Part shown: in pieces, positions 54,980 through 63,542 of the stretch
Position numbering within the stretch: the stretch's first letter is position 1
Layout of the letters: each line of letters opens with the position of its first letter
Origin: an uncultured Eubacteriales bacterium
GTDB lineage: Bacteria; Bacillota; Clostridia; Christensenellales; Aristaeellaceae
Assembly (NCBI GenBank): GCA_902795275.1
Contig: CADBKQ010000019.1
Coordinates: 1-64,000 of the forward strand
Reading direction: 5' to 3'
Length of the DNA stretch: 64,000 nt
Position numbers and translations under genes: made by a program
Notes under the pieces: model-generated
What the model saw: only the letters and a program-made list of their open reading frames with translations
What the model was told of the DNA's origin: nothing
Databases searched by the model: none

Positions 54980-56344
54980 TTATTTCAGCGGAATCACGAC
55001 GTCTTCGGAAAAAATGCGGTTCAAGTCCGGGTCAGGGGATTCGGGGACTTGGTAGGGAAATTCGTCCCTGTCAAAGGCGAAATGAAGCTCTCGGGGGATT
55101 ACCTTCATCCCGCCCCAGGCGTAGTCAATTTCCGTGTAGTAATTTCCATCTTCATCCTGGCTGGCCCCGTTCCAGTTGCCTTCGCCCTCCATTTCCAGAA
55201 ATTCGACCAGGCTTCCGTTTTCATCCAGCAGCGCGGGATAGCCGTAGCGTTCCGCCAGGGCCAGCGCCGCTTCCGGGGTGTTTTCGTTGGGATATAGCCG
55301 TAACTCAATCAGGGTGGACAGGGGCGAGAGCGCGCACTTTTCCACCTTCACCCGGCAGTCGGGCAGTTCAAATTCCATGCGCGCGTCCACCCGGAATTCC
55401 CGCGCGGCGTCGGTATCCAGGGTAAAGGGGATGCGGATCTCTGCGGTCTGCTTCATCTGGGTGGGATACATGGCCGTCTGGTGATAGGCGGGGTACGCGC
55501 CAAATTCCTCCGGCACCAGATAGCGGTTCTGCTCTTCCTCCATCAGCATCTGGCCGCTGGCGTCCACCACGGTATACCCTTCCTGATACCAGTACCGCGC
55601 GTCCATCTGGAAGGGGTGGGCGACGGTCAGCCCGGCTTTCTGAATCTGCTCCCGGCGATAGCTGAAATCCTCTTTGCCCCCGTAGTTGCTGTTTTCATCT
55701 ATGCCAAACACCGCGTCGTAATCGTACCACATCCAGGGGTCGCACACCACCATCGGCCTCTCCGGGCGCTGCACGGTGAACACCGCTTCACCCTGGATGA
55801 CGCCGGTATATTGCTTTTCCAAGGCGCGGGCAAGGCAGCCGCCGCCGACGGGATTCCGCTCGGCTCCCGCCACGTCGATACGGAAAATGTCAGGCAGCCA
55901 TTGGTTCTCCAAACTGCCGAACTCCATGCCGATCCAGTCCCCCTCCAGGTACACTCCGTCCAGCGTGACCAGGGCCATATCATCTGGCTTTTGATTTTCC
56001 ACAGTGAAGGACAGCGCCAGCCGGTCGCCATCGAACACCAGGCTGTCCAAATCCACCCGGATGTTGTCCGCTTCGGCGGAATATTCCATGTGCTGCGCCA
56101 TGTTTCGTAATTGTTCGGGCGGCTCCTGACCGTTCAGCAAATATTGCAAAACGCCCGTTTGCGTGGCCGCGTAGGCCGCGCCGCCGATCAACAGCGTCAG
56201 CAGCAGGGCAATCACAACGACAGTTGCCGGTCTGATCAGTTTCTTGGTTTTCATATTCGTCTTTTCCTCCAATGCTTTTTCCAGCCGCAGATGCGTGCTT
56301 TCCGGCACGGAGGGATAAACGGTATCAAAGCGCATGTCGTTCAT
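54980..56344 (-). CDS. Membrane-anchored putative anti-sigma factor (third locus)
   Basis: I take the ATG at 56344-56342 (454 residues), which overlaps the sigma stop by 4 bases and has GGAGGAGGAGGA upstream. A short cytoplasmic part of about 38 residues is followed by one membrane helix (39-60) and an outer domain of about 390 residues. That domain resembles DUF4179/DUF5643-type regions: DNIRVDLDSLVFDGDRLALS, then MALVTLDGVYLEGDWIGM. It lacks zinc-finger cysteines, like the first locus. The anti-sigma role is inferred from gene order. Confidence 0.8.
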   Translation of the reverse strand: MNDMRFDTVYPSVPESTHLRLEKALEEKTNMKTKKLIRPATVVVIALLLTLLIGGAAYAATQTGVLQYLLNGQEPPEQLRNMAQHMEYSAEADNIRVDLDSLVFDGDRLALSFTVENQKPDDMALVTLDGVYLEGDWIGMEFGSLENQWLPDIFRIDVAGAERNPVGGGCLARALEKQYTGVIQGEAVFTVQRPERPMVVCDPWMWYDYDAVFGIDENSNYGGKEDFSYRREQIQKAGLTVAHPFQMDARYWYQEGYTVVDASGQMLMEEEQNRYLVPEEFGAYPAYHQTAMYPTQMKQTAEIRIPFTLDTDAAREFRVDARMEFELPDCRVKVEKCALSPLSTLIELRLYPNENTPEAALALAERYGYPALLDENGSLVEFLEMEGEGNWNGASQDEDGNYYTEIDYAWGGMKVIPRELHFAFDRDEFPYQVPESPDPDLNRIFSEDVVIPLK

Positions 56345-56811
56345 GGTTCCTCCTCCTCCAGCATCTGCTTCATTTTTTTCAGTCCCTCCCGGATGCGGCC
56401 TTTTACCGTGGTTTGCGGCAGGGTGAGCATCCGGGCAATCTCCGGCACAGAATAACCGCTCAGGTGGTGCAGCGCCACGCACAGCCGCTGCTTTTCCGGC
56501 AGGGCTTCCAGGGCGTTCTGTACATCCAGGTCGCACCCGTTTTCCGGGGCGGGATGCGTGTCCTCCAGCGGGCTTTCTTTCCTTCGCGCCTGCTGCCGCT
56601 GCGTGTCCCGGATGGCGTTGATGAGAATGCGCATCAGCCACGCCTCGAATCGCTCTTCGTCCCGCAGGGAGGACAGCCTCCGCCACGCGGCGAACACTGC
56701 GTTCTGCATCGCGTCGGCGCAGTCGAATTCGTTTTTCAGCATCGCCCGGGCCGTGCGGTACATCCGCCGCTCCATCCCGCGCACCCGCCGGTCAAATTCC
56801 GCTTCGGTCAT
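56341..56811 (-). CDS. ECF RNA polymerase sigma factor (third locus)
   Basis: This 156-residue sigma-70 factor has region 2 text DCADAMQNAVFAAWRRLSSL and FEAWLMRILINAIRDTQRQ, and region 4 text YSVPEIARMLTLPQTTVKGR. It starts MTEAEFDRRVRGMERRMY. It overlaps the anti-sigma gene by 4 bases. The upstream region has two inverted repeats described separately. Confidence 0.92.
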   Translation of the reverse strand: MTEAEFDRRVRGMERRMYRTARAMLKNEFDCADAMQNAVFAAWRRLSSLRDEERFEAWLMRILINAIRDTQRQQARRKESPLEDTHPAPENGCDLDVQNALEALPEKQRLCVALHHLSGYSVPEIARMLTLPQTTVKGRIREGLKKMKQMLEEEEP

Positions 56812-56828
56812 GAACCATCATCCTTACT

Positions 56829-56890
56829 GAAAACATGTTTTCACCTTTATAGACGGCGAAAACGGACGGTTCGATCAATCGGTGAACCGT
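56829..56890. promoter_or_regulatory. Inverted repeats in front of the third sigma gene
   Basis: A perfect 14-bp palindrome, GAAAACATGTTTTC, lies at 56829-56842. A 7-bp inverted repeat follows, ACGGTTC at 56866-56872 and GAACCGT at 56884-56890. Either may be an operator or part of the ECF promoter. The rest of the 313-bp gap to 57124 is AT-rich with no gene. Confidence 0.4.
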
Positions 56891-57062
56891 TATGTTTGCG
56901 TATTGAATTTGCTTCTATTTCCTTAAAATGGTCAATGATCGCCACATATATAGAAAATACAGAAATAAAGATGGATAAGAAATGGGATAAAGAAGCCACA
57001 AAATCAAAATAAATGCTATAAAAATGGGAATGGATTCTTCTGATAAAAATAAAAAAAGCTGC

Positions 57063-57092
57063 TTGAAGGAGCGGCTTTTCATATGTTATAAT
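57063..57092 (+). promoter_or_regulatory. Probable promoter of the alpha-galactosidase gene
   Basis: TTGAAG at 57063-57068 and a perfect TATAAT at 57087-57092 are separated by 18 bp. The -35 box lies in a small hairpin (AAAAGCTGC with GCGGCTTTT). Confidence 0.55.
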
Positions 57093-57124
57093 ACAGCCAA
57101 CACAGCAAGAACGGAGGAAACACC

Positions 57125-58306
57125 ATGAATCTTTTGACCCCGCCCATGGGCTGGAACAGCTGGAACACCTTTGGCGCGAACATCTCCGACGCCCTCATCC
57201 GGGAAACCGCAAAGACCATGAAAGAAAAGGGCTATCTGGACGCGGGATACAATTACATCGTGATCGACGACTGCTGGAGCCTGAAGGAGCGGGACAGCGA
57301 AGGCCGCCTGGTACCCGACCCGGAAAAGTTTCCCCACGGCATGAAAGACCTGGCGGACTACGTGCATTCCCTGGGCTTCAAGTTCGGCATGTATTCCTGC
57401 GCCGGGGTACAGACCTGCGCGGGTTATCCTTCCTCCTACGACCATGAGTTCGTGGACGCCCAGACCTTCGCGGATTGGGGCGTGGACTATCTGAAATACG
57501 ACTTCTGCAACTTCCCCGCCAGCGGCGACGGCAAGAACCGCTACGCCACCATGTCCATGGCGCTGCGGGCCACCGGCCGGGAAATCCTCTTCGCCGCCTG
57601 CAACTGGGGCACCGACGCGCCCTGGCAGTGGATGAAGTCCATCGGCGTGCACATGTACCGCTCCACCGGCGACATTCAGGACAACTTCAAGTCCTTCTCC
57701 AATATCGCCCGCTCCCAGCTGGACAACTTCTGCATGAGCGGCCCCCAGTGCTTCAACGACATCGACATGCTGACGGTGGGCATGTACGGCAAGGGCAACG
57801 TGGCCCTGGGCGAAGCCTGTACCGACACCGATTACCAGACCCAGTTCGCCCTGTGGTGCATGCTGGGCGCGCCGCTGATGCTGGGCGGCGACGTTCGGAA
57901 CATGAGCGAATTTTCCGAAAAGCTGGTGCTGAATAAGGGCTTGCTGCGCATCAGCCAGGACGCGGAATGCCGCGTGCCGTACCCCGTGTATAAGGGCCGG
58001 GTGCTGAACACCGAATACGACCCGGAGACCAACTCCTGGTGGCACGATTATCCCGACGCGGGTCTGACCCTGTTCAAGCACATGAGCGATGGCGAGTTCG
58101 CGGTGGGCTACTTCAACTTCGCACCCAAGCGCGGGGAACTGCCCTTCATCTTCGCCGACGCGGGCCTGCCTTACGGCAGCGGCCTGGGCCTGCATCTGAC
58201 CGACGCCATCACCGGGGAAGACCTGGGCGTACATCGGGATTATTACCACCTCATGATCCCCGCCCACGGCAGCCGGGTGCTGACGGCGAAGATCGTCAAG
58301 GCATGA
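57125..58306 (+). CDS. Alpha-galactosidase, glycoside hydrolase family 27
   Basis: This 393-residue enzyme releases terminal alpha-galactose (for example from raffinose-type sugars or galactomannan) with retention. LLTPPMGWNSWNTFGANI opens the catalytic barrel. YIVIDDCW is conserved, the nucleophile is Asp126 in YLKYDFC, and the acid/base is probably Asp214 in CFNDIDMLTVG. MLGAPLMLGGDVRNM follows, and a short beta-sandwich ends the protein. No signal peptide is visible, so it works in the cytoplasm on imported oligosaccharides. ACGGAGGAAACACC precedes the ATG. Confidence 0.95.
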   Translation: MNLLTPPMGWNSWNTFGANISDALIRETAKTMKEKGYLDAGYNYIVIDDCWSLKERDSEGRLVPDPEKFPHGMKDLADYVHSLGFKFGMYSCAGVQTCAGYPSSYDHEFVDAQTFADWGVDYLKYDFCNFPASGDGKNRYATMSMALRATGREILFAACNWGTDAPWQWMKSIGVHMYRSTGDIQDNFKSFSNIARSQLDNFCMSGPQCFNDIDMLTVGMYGKGNVALGEACTDTDYQTQFALWCMLGAPLMLGGDVRNMSEFSEKLVLNKGLLRISQDAECRVPYPVYKGRVLNTEYDPETNSWWHDYPDAGLTLFKHMSDGEFAVGYFNFAPKRGELPFIFADAGLPYGSGLGLHLTDAITGEDLGVHRDYYHLMIPAHGSRVLTAKIVKA

Positions 58307-58506
58307 CGGCGGTCTGCGTATCCTGCGGCAGGCCCGTCACCCGGGACGAAACCGCCGTGACGAAAAAACTCATCAACCGGGGCGCGACAGCGTTTTACTG
58401 CGTCCCCTGCCTGGCAAAATATTTTGAAGTCAAGCCCAAAGATATAGAAGAAAGAATCCGCTATTTCCGGCAGATGGGATGCACATTGTTTAACCCGGAC
58501 AATTGA
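58303..58506 (+). CDS. Small zinc-ribbon-like protein
   Basis: This 67-residue protein has two CxxC pairs, CVSCGRP at the start and FYCVPCLAKYF in the middle. It ends in MGCTLFNPDN, a tail seen in a family of short uncharacterised clostridial proteins. Four cysteines suggest one zinc site. Its ATG overlaps the alpha-galactosidase stop by 4 bases, so the two are translationally coupled although no functional link is known. Confidence 0.78.
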   Translation: MTAVCVSCGRPVTRDETAVTKKLINRGATAFYCVPCLAKYFEVKPKDIEERIRYFRQMGCTLFNPDN

Positions 58507-58546
58507 TGTATCTATTCTGTCGATGCTTTTATTGGGCGCTTTCAAT

Positions 58547-58785
58547 CACTATTCAAAGCCTTCCCCTCGGAGGGGAAGGTGTCAGGCGCGGAGCCATCTT
58601 GGCTCAATGTGTCGGAGACAATTCGCGCCTGACGGATGAGGTGGAAAGCTGGTATACGCTCAAGCAACTTCTGCAACGCCTCACGGTAACACCTTATCCG
58701 AGCCGCGCGAATTGACTTGGCCACACTCTCCAACTTTGTTCCGCGCGGCCCACCTTCCCCTCAAGGGGAAGGCTTTTGGATAGTG
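58547..58785. repeat. Nested inverted-repeat element (TTCCCCTC...GAGGGGAAGG family)
   Basis: The outer arms read CACTATTCAAAGCCTTCCCC at 58547 and, as reverse complement of the right end at 58785, CACTATCCAAAAGCCTTCCC. Each arm carries a small hairpin of its own (TTCCCCTCGGAGGGGAA and TTCCCCTCAAGGGGAA). The inside has TGACGGATGAGGTG and a second, looser inverted repeat (GTCAGGCGCG with CGCGCCTGAC). From memory, similar TTCCCC/GACGGATGAGG sequences recur between genes in gut Clostridia. No protein is encoded in 58507-58848. Confidence 0.83.
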
Positions 58786-58848
58786 CTTTAAAACGTCCAT
58801 TAAGCCACGGCTGAACTGCCGCTAAAAACATTTGCCTGCTGGCGGGTT

Positions 58849-59430
58849 TTATTCATTCAGGCTTCCCTTCCAGATCATGGCGTCCGCCAGGGCGGCCATC
58901 TGTTCGGCGGATTCCTTGCAGTTCCGGTTCAGCCAGGCGCGGATGAGGCCCGCGCAGCCGAACACCACGAAGCTGTAATGGTAGTCGAATTCTTCCTCCC
59001 CGGCTTCCCGGGCGTACAGGCTGTCCCAGGCGTTCTTGCACTTTTCCCGCACCACCTCGTTCAGCCGGTGCAGGAAGCTCATGTCCCCGTTGGCACTGAG
59101 CAGCACCCGGCAGACCTCCTGGTTTTCCTCAATAAAGCGGAATAAATCCAGCAGGATGGGCTTGGTCACGTCCGTGGCCGGCGCGTCCTCCGGCAGGGAT
59201 ACGATCTGGCTCAGGCCGTCGAACAGGCTGTCTTCGATCTTTTCCAGCATATCGAAAATGTCCCGGTAATATAAATAGAAGGTGCCCCGGTTCATGTCGG
59301 CCAGATCGGTCAGCTCCTTCACCGTGATCTCGTTTACCTGCTTTTCCTGGAGCAGCTGCGTCAGCGCCTGGGTGAGCAGTTTTTTTGTGCGCCGGATGCG
59401 CCGGTCTTCTTTCTTTTCCTGGGTGCTCAT
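58849..59430 (-). CDS. TetR-family transcriptional regulator
   Basis: I use the ATG at 59430-59428 (193 residues), with AAGAAGG 8 bases upstream. The N-terminal helix-turn-helix is RRTKKLLTQALTQLLQEKQV, then ITVKELTDLADMNRGTFYLY. The C-terminal ligand domain is of the TetR_C_8 style (LFRFIEENQEVCRVLLSANG). It diverges from the MMPL exporter gene, so it very probably represses it and itself. The shared region holds repeated GTTGA/TCAAC sites. Confidence 0.9.
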   Translation of the reverse strand: MSTQEKKEDRRIRRTKKLLTQALTQLLQEKQVNEITVKELTDLADMNRGTFYLYYRDIFDMLEKIEDSLFDGLSQIVSLPEDAPATDVTKPILLDLFRFIEENQEVCRVLLSANGDMSFLHRLNEVVREKCKNAWDSLYAREAGEEEFDYHYSFVVFGCAGLIRAWLNRNCKESAEQMAALADAMIWKGSLNE

Positions 59431-59462
59431 GGAATGGCCTTCTTTCTTGAGTCGAACGATAA

Positions 59463-59599
59463 TCAACAGTTTTTACCGTTTTTGTTGAATAACTTCCATT
59501 TTAAGCAGATTCTGTTGATTAACAAACGATTGATAATCAATTTGATTATTGATTTCAATCACGGATATGATTATAATACTAATCGTTGAGAAAGTCAAC
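59463..59599. promoter_or_regulatory. Probable TetR operators in the divergent region
   Basis: GTTGA or TCAAC half-sites occur at about 59464, 59484, 59513, 59585 and 59595. The last two form the palindrome GTTGA-GAAAG-TCAAC at 59585-59599. A further dyad, TTGATAATCAATTTGATTAT, surrounds 59530-59549. The pattern fits TetR-type control of both genes. Confidence 0.5.
59549..59577 (+). promoter_or_regulatory. Sigma-A promoter of the MMPL exporter operon
   Basis: TTGATT at 59549-59554 and a perfect TATAAT at 59572-59577 are separated by 17 bp, overlapping the putative operators. Confidence 0.68.
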
Positions 59600-59637
59600 A
59601 CGATGTTCAAAAACAAACCTGAAAGGGAGGAAATTTT

Positions 59638-61707
59638 GTGAAAGGCTTTGCGAAATGGCTGGTCAAGCGGAGAATCCCGGTCATCCTCCTGTGCCTTGTG
59701 CTGATGGTGCCCGCCGTGCTGGGCATGGCCGCCACCAAGACCAAATATGATTTGCTGTATTATCTGCCCCAGGACCTGGAAACGGTGAAGGGGCAGGAGA
59801 TCCTGCTGCGGGATTTTGGCAAGGGCGCGTTTTCCCTGCTGGTGACGGAGGGCATGACCATCCGCGAGCAGGAGGCAATGGAAATTGCCCTCAAGGACAT
59901 TCCACACGTGGAGTCCGTGATCGGCTACGCTTCCCTGACCCACGGGATGATTCCGCTGGACATTATTCCGGAAAACTACCGGAAGCTGTTCCAGAATGGC
60001 GATTGCATGCTGTCCGCCGTGTTCTTTGACGCGGGTTCCTCCGCCGAGGAAACCATGACGGCCATCAACGAGGTGCGCAAAATTGCCGGGGAAAAGTGCT
60101 TCGTGTCCGGCCTGAGCGCCGTGGTGACCGACACCAAGCAGCTGGTGGAGGATCAGGAAGCCATTTACGTGGGCATTGCCGTGGCGCTGTGCGCCGTGGT
60201 GCTGACCATCACGATGGACTCCTTCCTGCTGCCGATTATTTTCCTGGCGTGCATCGGCATATCCATTCTCTATAACATGGGCACCAATTATTTCTTCGGC
60301 GAAATCAGCTACATCACCAAGGCCGTGGCCGCGGTGCTGCAATTGGGCGTGACGTTGGACTATTCCATCTTCCTGTGGCACAGCTACAAGGAGCAGCAGG
60401 CCCTGACCGACGACAAGGATGAGGCCATGGCCAACGCCATCCACCTGACCTTCACCTCCATCTTAGGCTCCAGCCTGACCACCGTGGCGGGCTTCATCTC
60501 CATCTGCTTCATGAGCTTCACCCTGGGCCGCGACCTGGGCATCGTGATGAGCAAGGGCGTGGTGATGGGCGTGCTGGGCACGGTGATTCTGCTGCCCTGC
60601 GTGATCCGCCTGCTGGATAAGCCCATCGAAAAAACCAGCCACAAGCCGCTGCTGCCCAACCTGACGGGCCTGGGCAGGTTCGTGGGCAAGTATCACAAGG
60701 CGCTGGCGGTGGCGCTGGTGCTGCTGCTGGTACCCGCGTTCTACGGCTATAACAATGTAAACGTGTACTATGACATGAGCAAGGTCATGCCGCCGGAGCT
60801 TAAATCCATCATCGCCAACAAGAAGCTGGCGGAGACCTTCGACATGGCCACCACCCACCTGCTGCTGGTGGACGCCGACGTGCCGCAGAAGGACGTGCGG
60901 AAGATGACCGCGGAAATGGAGCAGGTGGACGGCGTGAAGGAGGTCATCGGCATCGACAGCATCCTGGGCGCGGGCATTCCCGAATCCTTCGTGCCCAAGG
61001 ACATCCTGCGGCTGGTGAAGGGCGAGCGGTATCAGCTGATGCTGATTAACTCCGAATATGTGATTTCCACTGACGAGGTGAACGCCCAGATCGACGAGCT
61101 GAACGCCATCCTGAAAAAGTACGATGCGGGCGGCATGCTCATCGGCGAAGCGCCTTGCACCAAGGACTTGATCGCCTGCACCGACCATGACTTCACGGTG
61201 GTCAGCCTGATTTCCATCATCGCCATTTTCGTGATCATCGCAGTGGTGCAGAAGTCCGTTTCCCTGCCGGTGCTGCTGGTGGCCATCATCGAGTTCGCCA
61301 TCGCGGCCAACCTGTGCATCCCTTATTATATGAAGGAAGAACTGCCCTTCGTCGGCCCCATCCTGATTTCCACCATCCAGCTGGGCGCGACTGTGGATTA
61401 CGCCATCCTGCTCACCACCCGCTATAAGCAGAACCGCCTGTCCGGCATGGAAAAGCGGGAGGCCGTGGAAAAGGCCGTGTCGTCCGGCGCTCAGAGCGTG
61501 CTGGTCAGTGGCATCGGCTTCTTCGCCGCCACCTACGGCGTGGGCCTGTACTCTAACGTGGCGATCATTTCCTCCATGTGCCGCCTGATTGCCCGAGGCG
61601 CTCTGATGAGCGTGGCGGTGGTGCTGCTGCTCCTGCCCACCGTGCTGCTGCTCCTGGATAAGGTGATTGTCAGGACGACATTTGATATGAGAAAGATCAG
61701 GAACTGA
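59638..61707 (+). CDS. MMPL/RND-family transporter
   Basis: This 689-residue protein starts with GTG 59638 (GAAAGGGAGGAAATTTT upstream). It has the duplicated MMPL layout: a first helix (about 13-32), an outer loop of about 130 residues, five helices, then the same again from about residue 355. Key texts are QLGVTLDYSIFLWHSYKEQQ and QLGATVDYAILLTTRYKQNR, the paired Asp-Tyr helices that carry the proton relay. Relatives export lipids, polymers or drugs in Gram-positives. It is controlled by the divergent TetR gene and paired with the secreted heptad protein downstream. Confidence 0.92.
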   Translation: MKGFAKWLVKRRIPVILLCLVLMVPAVLGMAATKTKYDLLYYLPQDLETVKGQEILLRDFGKGAFSLLVTEGMTIREQEAMEIALKDIPHVESVIGYASLTHGMIPLDIIPENYRKLFQNGDCMLSAVFFDAGSSAEETMTAINEVRKIAGEKCFVSGLSAVVTDTKQLVEDQEAIYVGIAVALCAVVLTITMDSFLLPIIFLACIGISILYNMGTNYFFGEISYITKAVAAVLQLGVTLDYSIFLWHSYKEQQALTDDKDEAMANAIHLTFTSILGSSLTTVAGFISICFMSFTLGRDLGIVMSKGVVMGVLGTVILLPCVIRLLDKPIEKTSHKPLLPNLTGLGRFVGKYHKALAVALVLLLVPAFYGYNNVNVYYDMSKVMPPELKSIIANKKLAETFDMATTHLLLVDADVPQKDVRKMTAEMEQVDGVKEVIGIDSILGAGIPESFVPKDILRLVKGERYQLMLINSEYVISTDEVNAQIDELNAILKKYDAGGMLIGEAPCTKDLIACTDHDFTVVSLISIIAIFVIIAVVQKSVSLPVLLVAIIEFAIAANLCIPYYMKEELPFVGPILISTIQLGATVDYAILLTTRYKQNRLSGMEKREAVEKAVSSGAQSVLVSGIGFFAATYGVGLYSNVAIISSMCRLIARGALMSVAVVLLLLPTVLLLLDKVIVRTTFDMRKIRN

Positions 61708-61756
61708 ACGCTCTTTTCCGTTGATTGTAAATTGATATTCAGAAAGAAGGATAATC

Positions 61757-63466
61757 ATGAAACGGCTGTTTGCTGTGCTGCTTGCCCTGACCCTGACGCT
61801 GAGCTGTGTATCCGCCTTGGCGGAAACCACCAAGCATGAACGGGTGTTCATCGTGGCCGATCCCGAGGGAAACGTGAAAACCCTCACCGACAACATCCGC
61901 CTGGAAAACGGCGACAAACTGGACGAACTGGCCGACCGCACCATGCTGATGAATATCGAAAACGTGGACGGCGACGAAACCTTTACCCTGGATGGCGAAA
62001 CCCTGACCTGGAAAGCCAACGGAAACGACATCACGTACCAGGGTACCTCCGATAAGCTGCCCGCCATCCTGCCCTCCGTGCGCATCACCCTGGACGGCGA
62101 ACCCGTGACCGCCGCGCAGCTAAAAGACAAAACGGGCGAGGCCGTTATTACCGTGACCTACGAAACCAACCAGCAGGTGCCTGCCATAGCGGTGTCGCTG
62201 CTGCCCCTGCCCCAGACCGGCGTGTCCGACCTGAAGCTGACCAATGCCACCATGCTGAACGAGATGGGCATGCAGGTGCTGGTGGGCTGGGCGGTGCCCG
62301 GCGTGGACGCGAAGGTGGGCATCGAGCTGCCGGAGAGCTTCACCGCTTCCTTCCATGCGGACCACGTGGATCTCAACTGGATGATGACTATGACCACCGC
62401 CGACCCCATCGACTCCGTGCTCCAGCGGGTGGACGGGAAAATCCAGCTGGATCCCCGCAAGGTGCTGGAGGAGCTGCCCGCCCTGCTCACCGCCATGAAG
62501 AACGGCGACGCGCTGCCCGCGCCGGAAAACGCGAAGGCCAGGGAGATCGTCGACAAGCTGAATGAACTGAACGACGGCATCGCGCAGCTGAACGACGGCG
62601 CTTTGCAGCTCAAGGACGGCGCGGCGGCCCTCAGCGACGGCATGGGCCAGGCGGCGGACGGCGCCGATGCCCTGAACGCCGGACTTAAGCAGCTGACCGA
62701 CAACAACGAACTGCTCAACGGCGGCGCGTCCCAGATTTTTGACGCCATCCTGAACACCGCCAACGAACAGCTTGCCGCCTCCGGCTTGGACGCCGCCGGC
62801 ATTACCCTGCCCGCCCTGACGAAAGAAAACTACGCCGAGGCGCTGGACGGCGCGCTGGCCCAGCTTTCCCCCGAAGCGGTTCAGGAAACGGCAAAGAAGA
62901 AGATTATGGAAGTCGTGCTGGAGAAAGCGAACCTGAACATGACGGTCGAGGAATATGAGGCCGCCGTGGCGGAAAAGAAAATCAACCCGGTGCAGCAGGG
63001 CGTCATCCAGGGCCTGGTGCAGGCCGCGCTGAATGCCGATGAAGTCAAAGAAAAGCTCGCCCAGGCTCAGACCGCTTGCGACAGCCTGACCGCCCTGAAA
63101 GCCCAGCTGGATCAGCTCAGCCAGTTCGTGGCGGGCGTGAAAGCCTACACCGACGGCGTGGCCCAGGCCGCGGCGGGCTCCGACCAGCTCTGCGCCGGCA
63201 TGGCCCAGCTGAAGGACGGCGCGGTGCAGCTGAAAACCGGCGCTGAAACCTTGCAGTCTGCCGGTACCCAAACCCTGAAAGACACCCTGACCAACGCGGA
63301 AAAAACCGCTGCCGGAAAGCTGCTGCCCCTGGTGGAAACGGTGCTGCCCAACGCTTTGAGCCTGTATGAATCCACCCGCGACAACGCCCGGAACGGCGGC
63401 TACGATCTGCGGCCCGACGGCATGAAAGCCATGACGGTCTACATCATCCGCACCGACCTGCAATAA
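61757..63466 (+). CDS. Secreted heptad-repeat protein (YhgE/Pip-like partner of MMPL exporter)
   Basis: This 569-residue protein has a signal peptide (cleavage near A-L-A/E). A beta-rich N-terminal half is followed by helical heptads of the L-x-x-G-A type: LNDGIAQLNDGALQLKDGAA near residue 272, and again CAGMAQLKDGAVQLKTGAET near residue 478. Such coiled-coil heptads occur in YhgE/Pip proteins, which commonly neighbour MMPL exporters. The MMPL gene ends 49 bases upstream and AGAAAGAAGGATAATC precedes the ATG. It probably forms an outside scaffold or channel with the exporter. Confidence 0.82.
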   Translation: MKRLFAVLLALTLTLSCVSALAETTKHERVFIVADPEGNVKTLTDNIRLENGDKLDELADRTMLMNIENVDGDETFTLDGETLTWKANGNDITYQGTSDKLPAILPSVRITLDGEPVTAAQLKDKTGEAVITVTYETNQQVPAIAVSLLPLPQTGVSDLKLTNATMLNEMGMQVLVGWAVPGVDAKVGIELPESFTASFHADHVDLNWMMTMTTADPIDSVLQRVDGKIQLDPRKVLEELPALLTAMKNGDALPAPENAKAREIVDKLNELNDGIAQLNDGALQLKDGAAALSDGMGQAADGADALNAGLKQLTDNNELLNGGASQIFDAILNTANEQLAASGLDAAGITLPALTKENYAEALDGALAQLSPEAVQETAKKKIMEVVLEKANLNMTVEEYEAAVAEKKINPVQQGVIQGLVQAALNADEVKEKLAQAQTACDSLTALKAQLDQLSQFVAGVKAYTDGVAQAAAGSDQLCAGMAQLKDGAVQLKTGAETLQSAGTQTLKDTLTNAEKTAAGKLLPLVETVLPNALSLYESTRDNARNGGYDLRPDGMKAMTVYIIRTDLQ

Positions 63467-63485
63467 CTGAGGATCGAACTTTCCC

Positions 63486-63514
63486 CGCGCCTGCTTTTCG
63501 CAGGCGCGTTTTTT
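63486..63514 (+). terminator. Terminator of the MMPL operon
   Basis: CGCGCCTGC at 63486-63494 pairs with GCAGGCGCG at 63500-63508, followed by six T. Confidence 0.93.
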
Positions 63515-63542
63515 GATGGGTAGGACACTTTAAGTTATAAAA

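Noticed and set aside
57052..57080. Hairpin AAAAGCTGC...GCGGCTTTT with T tract on the minus strand
   Set aside because: No minus-strand gene would use it as terminator; it overlaps the alpha-galactosidase promoter and may be chance.
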